This document shows positions 57,771 through 64,000 of a stretch of 64,000 bases of DNA, one piece after another; positions within the stretch are counted from its first letter, which is position 1, and the number at the start of each line of letters is the position of its first letter. This stretch comes from Pannonibacter indicus (GTDB lineage: Bacteria; Pseudomonadota; Alphaproteobacteria; Rhizobiales; Stappiaceae). Under the pieces are notes generated by a model, which did not search any database, was not told where the DNA came from, and saw nothing but the letters and a program-made list of their open reading frames with translations. The translations under genes and the position numbers were made by a program. The DNA lies in the NCBI RefSeq assembly GCF_001418225.1, contig NZ_LIPT01000002.1:248001-312000 (forward strand), read 5' to 3'.

Positions 57771-59402
57771 TTAAAGCGCCTTGAGGAAAGCGGAAGCCTG
57801 CCGGTGCAGATCGCGTTTGGCCTCTTCCGCCATCCTGTCATACGTGCGGAAGACCTGTGCCAGACGCGGATTGCCGCGCAGCTTTTCGCCATTGCGCACC
57901 AGAAAGTCCCAATAGAGCGCATTGAGCGGGCAGGCATCACGCCCCGTCCGCTGCTTCACATCATAGCGGCAGCTGCCGCAATAATCCGACATGCGGTTGA
58001 TGTAATTGCCGCCCGCCGCATAGGGCTTGGAGCCGAGCAGTCCGCCATCGGCAAACTGGCTCATGCCAATGGTGTTGGGCGCCTCCACCCATTCAAAAGC
58101 GTCGATGTAGACCGCAAGATACCATTCATGCACCTCGCGCGGGTTGACCCCCGCCAGCATGGCGAAATTGCCGGTCACCATCAGCCGCTGGATGTGATGG
58201 GCATAGGCCGTGTCGTGCGTCTGCGTGATCGCCTCGCGCAGACAGCGCATGTCCGTTTCGCCCGTCCAGTAGAAAGCCGGCAGGGGCCGTTGCGCCGCCA
58301 GCGCGTTTTTGTCCGTATAGCCTGGCATCTTCAGCCAGTAGAGCCCCCGCACATATTCGCGCCAGCCGATGATCTGGCGGATATAACCTTCCGCCGAATT
58401 GAGCGGCACCCGCCCGGCGCGCCATTCGGCCTCCACCCGGCGGCAGACCTCCAGTGGATCGAGAAGCCCGGTGTTGAGATAGGGCGAGAGCACCGAATGA
58501 TAGAGCCAGGTCTCGCCCTTGAGCATCGCGTCCTGATAGTCGCCGAAGCAAGGCAGCGCCGCGCGCAGGAACCAGTCCAGCGCTGCTTGCGCGTCTTGCG
58601 CCGTCACGCCATAGGCAAAGCCCTCCAGCCTCCCGAAATTCTGTGCAAAACGGTCACCCACCAGCGCCAGCACCTCCTTCGTCACCGCATCGGGTAGGGC
58701 GCGGAAGGGCCGCGGCAGGAACAGGCTGCCTTCCGCCGGCTTGCGGTTCTCCGCATCAAAATTCCAGCGCCCCCCTGCCGGTTCGTCTCCCTCCATCAGT
58801 AGACCGGTCTTGCGCCGCATCTCTCGGTAGAAATATTCCATGCGCAGCTGCTTGCGCCCTTCCGCCCAGGCAGCAAACTCATCAAGCGGGCAAAGGAAGC
58901 GGGTGTCCTCCAGCAGCACGGTTTCGCATCCGGTCAATGCGCCCCAGCCGCTCATGTCCTCCAGCACCCGCCATTCCCCGGGCTTTGTGGCGAGGATCCT
59001 GCCGCAGCCATGGCGCGCGGCTGCCCGCTGCACCTCTCCGGCAAGGCTGCCCGTATTGTCCGGGTCCTCCAGCGTGATGTAGTCCACCCGCCAGCCGGCC
59101 TTGCGCAGAGCAATGGCAAAGTGGCGCATGGCCGAGAAGATGAAGGCGATCTTCTGCTTGTGATGACCAACATAGCTCGCCTCGCGCATCACCTCTGCCA
59201 TCAGCACCACAGACCGCTCCCTGTCTGCGGCAGCAAGCGAGGGCAGCTTCAGCGACAACTGGTCACCCAGCACGGGCACAAGCGTCTCCACCGGACCTGC
59301 CTGGACATGCGGTTCAGCAGCGAGGGCAGCGGCAAAGGCCGGAGCATCCGCAAAGGCAGAGTTACGGGCAATCGCGGCGTCAGCTTCCGGCAGATGGGAC
59401 AT
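57771..59402 (-). CDS. phrB: FeS-type bacterial cryptochrome/(6-4) photolyase (PhrB-like)
   Basis: Light-driven repair of (6-4) photoproducts or a related photoreceptor. The 543-residue protein has the N-terminal antenna domain (ETLVPVLGDQLSLKLPSL) and a C-terminal FAD domain (TQTHDTAYAHHIQRLMVTGN, FEWVEAPNTIGMSQFADGGL). Four Cys ligate a [4Fe-4S] cluster in this clade: one in LEVCRRVEAEW and three in DYCGSC and GRDACPLNA, all present. Relatives bind dimethyl-ribityllumazine as antenna. The N-terminal 40 residues before the fold have no ribosome binding site support, so the true start may be downstream. Single gene. Confidence 0.92.
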   Translation of the reverse strand: MSHLPEADAAIARNSAFADAPAFAAALAAEPHVQAGPVETLVPVLGDQLSLKLPSLAAADRERSVVLMAEVMREASYVGHHKQKIAFIFSAMRHFAIALRKAGWRVDYITLEDPDNTGSLAGEVQRAAARHGCGRILATKPGEWRVLEDMSGWGALTGCETVLLEDTRFLCPLDEFAAWAEGRKQLRMEYFYREMRRKTGLLMEGDEPAGGRWNFDAENRKPAEGSLFLPRPFRALPDAVTKEVLALVGDRFAQNFGRLEGFAYGVTAQDAQAALDWFLRAALPCFGDYQDAMLKGETWLYHSVLSPYLNTGLLDPLEVCRRVEAEWRAGRVPLNSAEGYIRQIIGWREYVRGLYWLKMPGYTDKNALAAQRPLPAFYWTGETDMRCLREAITQTHDTAYAHHIQRLMVTGNFAMLAGVNPREVHEWYLAVYIDAFEWVEAPNTIGMSQFADGGLLGSKPYAAGGNYINRMSDYCGSCRYDVKQRTGRDACPLNALYWDFLVRNGEKLRGNPRLAQVFRTYDRMAEEAKRDLHRQASAFLKAL

Positions 59403-59809
59403 GGCAAGGGCAGCTCTTTTGTCCGGCAGGCCCTGCCGTCAGCAGGATGCCGGAGAGGACACAACGAAGAGAACAGGCACGGCAGCCGCTCTCAGCTGCC
59501 TCTACGCAACCGGCGCCGCGCTGTATCACTGGTACGGCTGAAGGAACATCGCCGACAGCCGGAAGATGGATGCAAGCCTTTCCTTCCGGCTTGCTGACGG
59601 GCGCCGCCTGCCCCCGCCGCCAGCAGGGCCGCGTGCCGAAGAACAGGGACGGCCAGAACCCGGCAAATGCATGAGGCTGCAAGCTCCTGCCGGAACCTCG
59701 CAACTCTGCGCCTTCCCGCTATCCGCGCGGGAGAACAGAAAGCCGTTGCCGAGACGGTTTCATTCCTGTATCAGAACCGAACCGGCCGGTCCAAACCGGC
59801 GCCCGGTCA
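59403..59809. other. 407-base gap upstream of tRNA-Arg and phrB
   Basis: No gene supported. It contains the phrB promoter (not identified) and, on the plus strand, TTGCCG-N17-TATCAG (59746-59774), placed correctly to transcribe the tRNA at 59810. Open frames here have no homology. Confidence 0.5.
59746..59774 (+). promoter_or_regulatory. Candidate promoter of tRNA-Arg
   Basis: TTGCCG (59746-59751), 17 bases, TATCAG (59769-59774), ending 35 bases before the mature tRNA 5' end. Confidence 0.4.
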
Positions 59810-59886
<77 letters not shown>

Positions 59887-60059
59887 TTTTATCAAATAAA
59901 ATCAAGCGCTTGCGACACTGGTGAATTTTTGCCAGCCCCAGTTCTGCATCTTTTTGCAGGCCGAATCTGCCTGTTTTCCGGCTCAGCCCGTACAAATCCC
60001 GTACAGTCCACCCAGCTGATCGCACTCCAGACAAGCGGCTTTGCGCCCAGGGGGCGCGG

Positions 60060-60515
60060 ATGAGCGGCGAGTGGACCTTCCAGGATATAAAGCTGCAATG
60101 GCTTCAGCAATTGAGCTGTGATGCTGAGCCGAGCGACTGCGCCAAGTGCGTGGCGCTGCATCTTGCCACCACATACATGAACGGCCACACCGGCAAGGCA
60201 TGGCCGTCCGATCAGACCTTGGCAACCGCTCTGGGCAAGAGCGTCAAGACGATCCAGCGCGCCATCAAGGAACTGGAGAGCCGGGCATGGCTCGAAGTCC
60301 GGCGCGGGAACGGCGTTGGGCACAATACGGAATATTGTCCTTCCAGAGCTTCAATCATAAGGGCATCGGCAGCCCGCGAAAAGACGGACAAGGTTGTCCC
60401 CCTTCGTCCTGCCAAAGGAGGACAAGACTGTCCCGGAAGGCGGTCAGATGTGTCCGCCAAAGGGAGTATCATCCGGCCGGATGGCCGCTCACCCAATAGG
60501 GTCAAACTGGATTGA
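60060..60515 (+). CDS. Phage-like winged-helix (HTH_36-type) protein next to tRNA-Arg, possibly frameshifted
   Basis: 151 residues. The winged-helix core is [20 protein letters not shown] then [20 protein letters not shown] and [18 protein letters not shown]. Such domains open replication or regulatory proteins of phages and integrated elements. The tail [17 protein letters not shown] continues in another frame as [10 protein letters not shown], as if a repeated GGQxCP-type tail was disrupted by a frameshift near 60440. It lies 173 bases after the tRNA with no integrase visible. Function unknown; probably a relic of a mobile element. Confidence 0.65.
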   Translation: MSGEWTFQDIKLQWLQQLSCDAEPSDCAKCVALHLATTYMNGHTGKAWPSDQTLATALGKSVKTIQRAIKELESRAWLEVRRGNGVGHNTEYCPSRASIIRASAAREKTDKVVPLRPAKGGQDCPGRRSDVSAKGSIIRPDGRSPNRVKLD

Positions 60516-60651
60516 AGCTTCTGCGCATAAATCTCCCTGGCTGACTGAACCTGTCCTAGACGCGCGGCAATCCCTGTCAACGCAGCCGCCTTCATGCAGC
60601 TCCTGTCATGCAATTGACAATCCCGGCCGTCCGGCGCAAAGGTTGGGCTCT

Positions 60652-60748
60652 ACCTTGGGGAGTCCCGTGCAAGGGGCTGAGATACTGCTGGCGATGCAGC
60701 GCAGTGACCCGTTGAACCTGATCCAGTTCACACTGGCGGAGGGATGGT
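60652..60748 (+). ncRNA. TPP riboswitch (THI element) upstream of thiOSGE
   Basis: Conserved pieces in order: GGGGAGTCCCGTG (from 60657), GGGGCTGAGATACTG (from about 60673), GACCCGTTGAACCTGATCCA (60705-60724), and GGCGGAGGGA (60735-60744). These are the pyrimidine- and pyrophosphate-sensing helices of the TPP aptamer. TTGACA at 60614-60619 may be the -35 of its promoter. Confidence 0.95.
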
Positions 60749-60767
60749 GTGTGATGCGCGCAAGTCC

Positions 60768-60820
60768 GGCATTTGCTGGCGGGCGCCTCACAAAGCCCTT
60801 CCGCCCGTAAGACAAATGCC
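60768..60820 (+). promoter_or_regulatory. Expression platform hairpin of the TPP riboswitch
   Basis: GGCATTTG (60768-60775) pairs CAAATGCC (60813-60820), enclosing CGGGCG (60780-60785) with CGCCCG (60802-60807). The structure ends 17 bases before the thiO ATG and lacks a T tract, which suggests control of ribosome access rather than termination. Confidence 0.45.
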
Positions 60821-60837
60821 ACGGAAGCCGGAAGCGG

Positions 60838-61887
60838 ATGCGCCAGACACACTCTCGCCTTTCCAGACTGTCAGGCTCTTCCACGGTGCTCGTGCGCGGG
60901 GCCGGGGTTGCCGGGCTTGCGGCGGCGCTCGAACTGTCCCGCCTTGGGCTTGCCGTCACCGTAGCGGACACCGGCCCGGCGCCGGGACACGGGGCTTCCT
61001 TCTATGCCGGCGGCATGCTGGCGCCCTGGTGCGAGGCGGAGACCGCCGGACCTGAAGTGCTGAAACTTGGACTTGAAGCTGCAGACTGGTGGGACGCGGC
61101 GGTACCGGGGCTCGTGTCCCGCAAGGGTACGCTGGTTCTGTGCCCGCCGCGCGATCAGGCGGAACTGCGCCGCTTTGCCAGCCGGTCCGCAGGCCACCGC
61201 ATGGTGGATGCGGCGGAGATTGCAGAGCTGGAACCTGCGCTGGCCGGGCGGTTCCTGACCGGGCTGTTCTTCGAGAGCGAAGCGCATCTCGACCCGCGCC
61301 TTGCCATGGCGGCGCTGTGGAAGCAGCTGGAAGCGCAAGGCGTCACCTTCCGCTTGGGCGATGCGGCGCAACGGGCTGAGAGCGAGGCATCTCTCGTCAT
61401 CGACTGCACGGGGCCCGGCGCCATAGACCGGGTACAGGGCCTGCGCGGTGTTCGTGGCGAGATGCTGTATCTGGAGACCAGCGAGATTTCCCTGTCGCGG
61501 CCCGTTAGGCTGCTGCATCCGCGCCATCCGCTTTATGTGGTGCCGCGCGGCGGCGGGCGCTTCATGGTAGGGGCGACCATGATCGAAAGCGACGACGGCG
61601 GCCCGGTGACGGCACGCTCGGTCATGGAACTGACCAACACCGCCTATGCGCTGCATCCGGCCTTTGGCGAAGCGCGCATCGTGGAACTGGGCGCCGGTGT
61701 GCGTCCGGCCTTTGACGACAACATGCCGCGCGTGGTGGCAGAGCGGGAACATCTGCCCCCCGGCACGGATCTCGCAGTGGCCGGCATGTACCGGCATGGT
61801 TTCCTGCTCGCCCCGGCCCTCGCCCGGCAGGCAGCGGATATGGCCGCACGGCGGCTGATGGAAAACACGGGAGATGCAAACACATGA
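60838..61887 (+). CDS. thiO: Glycine oxidase ThiO
   Basis: FAD-dependent oxidase making dehydroglycine for the thiazole moiety of thiamine. The dinucleotide-binding motif is VLVRGAGVAGLAAALELSRL. HGASFYAGGMLAPWCEAE and the C-terminal GHGFLLAP-like MYRHGFLLAPALARQAADM are typical. Length 349 from ATG 60838; a downstream GTG near 60886 is possible. It overlaps thiS by 4 bases. Confidence 0.93.
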   Translation: MRQTHSRLSRLSGSSTVLVRGAGVAGLAAALELSRLGLAVTVADTGPAPGHGASFYAGGMLAPWCEAETAGPEVLKLGLEAADWWDAAVPGLVSRKGTLVLCPPRDQAELRRFASRSAGHRMVDAAEIAELEPALAGRFLTGLFFESEAHLDPRLAMAALWKQLEAQGVTFRLGDAAQRAESEASLVIDCTGPGAIDRVQGLRGVRGEMLYLETSEISLSRPVRLLHPRHPLYVVPRGGGRFMVGATMIESDDGGPVTARSVMELTNTAYALHPAFGEARIVELGAGVRPAFDDNMPRVVAEREHLPPGTDLAVAGMYRHGFLLAPALARQAADMAARRLMENTGDANT

Positions 61888-62081
61888 ATGTGCTGGTGAA
61901 TGGCGAGGCCGTGGCCTGCGCGGCGGAAACCCTGCCCGCCCTGCTGCGGGAACTCGATTATGAAGGCGACTGGCTGGCCACCGCCGTCAACGGCGAACTG
62001 GTGCCGCGCGAAGCGCGCGAGGCCTGCCGGCTGAAGGAGGGCGACCGGATCGAGATCCTGTCGCCGATGCAGGGAGGTTGA
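61884..62081 (+). CDS. thiS: Sulfur carrier protein ThiS
   Basis: 65-residue ubiquitin-like protein ending in the Gly-Gly (SPMQGG) that becomes the thiocarboxylate sulfur donor for thiazole synthesis. It begins [20 protein letters not shown]. Overlaps thiO by 4 bases and is followed one base later by thiG. Confidence 0.95.
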   Translation: MNVLVNGEAVACAAETLPALLRELDYEGDWLATAVNGELVPREAREACRLKEGDRIEILSPMQGG

Positions 62082-62082
62082 G

Positions 62083-62859
62083 ATGAGCCTGACGCTTTAT
62101 GGCAGCGGCGTTTCATCCCGCATGCTGCTGGGCACGGCGCGTTATCCATCCCCTGCCGTGCTGGCCGGGGCGGTGCGCCGCTCGAAGGTTGAGATCGTCA
62201 CCGTGTCGCTGCGCCGGGAGACGGCGGGCGGGCGCAATGGCGGCGCCTTTTTCCAGATGATCCGGGATCTGGGCGTCAAGGTTCTGCCCAACACGGCCGG
62301 ATGCCACAGCGCGTCCGAGGCGGTGCTGACGGCGAAAATGGCGCGCGAGGTCTTCGCCACCAACTGGATCAAGCTGGAGGTGATCGGCCACCACGACACG
62401 CTGCAGCCCGATGTGTTCGAACTGGTGGAGGCCGCGCGCATTCTCAGCGCCGAAGGCTTCGAGGTGTTTCCCTACACCACCGATGACCTGATCGTGGGGG
62501 AGAAGCTGCTGGCAGCCGGATGCCAGGTGCTGATGCCCTGGTGCGCGCCCATCGGCACGGCTGCGGGCCCGCAGAACCTTGCCGCCCTCAGGTCCATGCG
62601 TGCCGCCTTCCCGGATGTGCCGCTGATCGTCGACGCAGGGCTTGGACGCCCCTCCCATGCCACCACGGTGATGGAGCTGGGTTTTGATGCGGTGCTGCTC
62701 AACACGGCCGTGGCGGGAGCCTCGGATCCGGAGCTGATGGCCGAAGCCTTTGCCGGGGCGGTGGAGGCCGGGCGCCAAGGCTATCTTGCCGGATTGCTTG
62801 AACCAAGGGACATGGCCGTGCCATCAACCCCCATCATTGGCAAGGGGGCCTTCGGATGA
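62083..62859 (+). CDS. thiG: Thiazole synthase ThiG
   Basis: Builds the thiazole phosphate from DXP, dehydroglycine and ThiS thiocarboxylate. Signature blocks are [40 protein letters not shown], with the Schiff-base Lys in [17 protein letters not shown], and [31 protein letters not shown]. Length 258. Overlaps thiE by 4 bases. Confidence 0.97.
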   Translation: MSLTLYGSGVSSRMLLGTARYPSPAVLAGAVRRSKVEIVTVSLRRETAGGRNGGAFFQMIRDLGVKVLPNTAGCHSASEAVLTAKMAREVFATNWIKLEVIGHHDTLQPDVFELVEAARILSAEGFEVFPYTTDDLIVGEKLLAAGCQVLMPWCAPIGTAAGPQNLAALRSMRAAFPDVPLIVDAGLGRPSHATTVMELGFDAVLLNTAVAGASDPELMAEAFAGAVEAGRQGYLAGLLEPRDMAVPSTPIIGKGAFG

Positions 62860-63461
62860 CGCTTGATCCGTTCTATCTTATCGTCGACAGCTCGGACTGG
62901 ATCGCCCGCCTTGTGCCGCAGGGCGTGAAGCTGGTGCAGCTTCGCGTCAAAGACTGCGAACCTGAAGCGCTGCGACGCCAGATCCGCGAAGCAAAGGCCG
63001 TGTGCGAGGCCCATGGCGCCACGCTGGTGCTGAATGACTACTGGCAGATGGCCATCGACGAAGGCTGCAGATGGCTGCATCTGGGGCAGGAGGATCTGGC
63101 AGAGGCCGATCTTGCCGCCATCCGCCGCGCCGGGCTGAAACTGGGGCTCTCCACCCATGACGAGGCCGAACTTGAGACGGCGCTTGCCGCCAAGCCCGAT
63201 TATGTGGCGCTGGGTCCGGTCTATCCCACCATCCTGAAGGAGATGAAGTGGGCGCCGCAGGGGCTGAAAAGGCTCGGCATCTGGAAGCAGCGCATTGGTG
63301 CATTGCCGCTGATCGGCATTGGCGGGCTGACACCGGAGCGGGCGGAAGCGGCGCTTGCCGCAGGGGCTGACAGTGCAGCGGTTGCCACCGACATCACCCG
63401 CAACACAGATCCGGAAGCGCGCGTGCGGGAATGGCTCGCCGCCACGGCCCGCTGGCGCTGA
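62856..63461 (+). CDS. thiE: Thiamine phosphate synthase ThiE
   Basis: Joins HMP-PP and thiazole phosphate. TIM-barrel with [60 protein letters not shown] and [20 protein letters not shown]. Length 201. Last gene of the visible thi operon. thiC, often first in such operons, is absent here and must lie elsewhere. Confidence 0.93.
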   Translation: MTLDPFYLIVDSSDWIARLVPQGVKLVQLRVKDCEPEALRRQIREAKAVCEAHGATLVLNDYWQMAIDEGCRWLHLGQEDLAEADLAAIRRAGLKLGLSTHDEAELETALAAKPDYVALGPVYPTILKEMKWAPQGLKRLGIWKQRIGALPLIGIGGLTPERAEAALAAGADSAAVATDITRNTDPEARVREWLAATARWR

Positions 63462-63482
63462 GCATCAACGGGGGATCGAGCC

Positions 63483-64000
63483 TCAGGCCTGCAGCGGTAC
63501 GGTCATGCGCACGACAAGGCCATGGCCGGTAAATTTGCGCTCGATCTTGCCGCCCAGTTCGCCGCGGATGCTGGCGTCAATCAGCCGTGTGCCGAAGCCC
63601 TTGGCTGTCCCCGGTTCCACGGGTTGCGCGGATTTCTCCGTCCACACCAGTTGCAGAAGCTTGCCCTCGGGAGCGGCTTCCAGCGTCCAGTCCACGGTCA
63701 GGGAAGCCCCGTCATCGCCGACACGGGCATATTTGAGTGCGTTGGTTGCCAGCTCGTGGAAGACGAGGCTCAGCGCGTGCGCAGCCTTTTCGTTGAGAAC
63801 CACGGGGGGGCCGCACAGCTTTTCACGCTGGAGCGCTTCGCCGAACACCTGCTCCAGTTCCTGCTCCAGAAGCTCGTTGAGCCCCGCCCGCTGCCAGCGG
63901 GACCGGGTCAGGAGGTCCTGCGCATTGGCCATGGCCTGCAGTCTGGAGGCAAAGGACGAAGAAAAGCTCTCCAATGAGAGAGAACTGCTGGCCGTCTGGC
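63483..64000 (-). CDS. HWE/HisKA_2-type sensor histidine kinase, C-terminal part
   Basis: The frame is open to the window edge, so the N-terminal sensor and the phosphoacceptor His are missing. Visible parts are the helix after the H-box (SLESFSSSFASRLQAMANAQ DLLTRSRW pattern) and the catalytic domain with the N-box FHELATNALKYARVGDDGAS, GFGTRLIDASIRGELGG (G2) and KFTGHGLVVRMTVPL at the C-terminus. This layout is that of the HWE kinases common in Rhizobiales, often linked to light or general stress sensing. It converges on thiE. Confidence 0.85.
   Translation of the reverse strand, partial: QTASSSLSLESFSSSFASRLQAMANAQDLLTRSRWQRAGLNELLEQELEQVFGEALQREKLCGPPVVLNEKAAHALSLVFHELATNALKYARVGDDGASLTVDWTLEAAPEGKLLQLVWTEKSAQPVEPGTAKGFGTRLIDASIRGELGGKIERKFTGHGLVVRMTVPLQA

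Noticed and set aside
59403-59809. Small genes in the gap before tRNA-Arg
   Set aside because: Open frames are low-complexity Arg/Pro/Ala translations without ribosome binding sites or homology.

Overview
The window reads as a chromosomal segment of a high-GC alphaproteobacterium of the order Rhizobiales (Hyphomicrobiales). The evidence is gene order (tsaB-rimI-fur/mur-plsC-miaB-phoH-ybeY-corC-lnt-XRE regulator-metK-trmB-rimP-nusA-ylxR-infB-rbfA-truB-rpsO-pnp), a Rhizobium-type PmtA, the aerobic cobFGHIJKLM cobalamin cluster and a bacterial FeS-type photolyase. A Stappiaceae-like genus such as Pannonibacter or Roseibium is my guess from GC content and gene complement; nothing here proves the genus.

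Layout. 1-2.7 kb: a partial flagellin, an ECF sigma factor and a TetR repressor, all on the minus strand. 2.7-7.6 kb: a tripartite MacAB-type efflux operon (outer-membrane lipoprotein, adaptor, ABC permease) divergent from the TetR gene. 7.6-17.8 kb: alkB, dnaK-dnaJ, pmtA, an FMN reductase, hslV-(membrane protein)-hslU, a universal stress protein and a NifU-type Fe-S protein. 17.9-28.7 kb: the tsaB-to-metK housekeeping block. 28.8-40.1 kb: the translation block trmB to pnp, including the rimP-nusA-ylxR-infB operon. 40.3-41.8 kb: dapB and gpmA. 42-46.5 kb: nrdHIEF behind a candidate NrdR box and a cobalamin riboswitch. 46.5-53.6 kb: cobFGHIJ and cobLM on the minus strand with cobK on the plus strand between them. 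53.9-59.4 kb: an aldehyde dehydrogenase remnant, a GGDEF/EAL protein, a small RlpA-like protein and the photolyase. 59.8-63.5 kb: tRNA-Arg(CCG), a phage-like winged-helix gene, and thiOSGE behind a TPP riboswitch. 63.5-64 kb: the C-terminal end of an HWE/HisKA_2-type histidine kinase.

How parts connect. The B12-repressible class Ib ribonucleotide reductase operon sits directly beside the corrin-ring pathway whose end product its riboswitch senses. This fits a cell that also has a B12-dependent class II enzyme elsewhere (inference). DnaK/DnaJ and HslVU share look-alike heat-shock promoters, CTTGnn-N16-CCTAwA. Thiamine genes are controlled by a TPP element. Several leaders are unusually structured: rimP, metK, hslV and nrdH.

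I found no CRISPR array, no complete insertion sequence, no toxin-antitoxin pair and no clear defence island. The likeliest under-described items are regulatory: the promoter/mini-ORF/terminator leader before rimP, the metK leader, the dual NrdR/B12 control region, and a roughly 100-bp palindromic element inserted between nrdE and nrdF.
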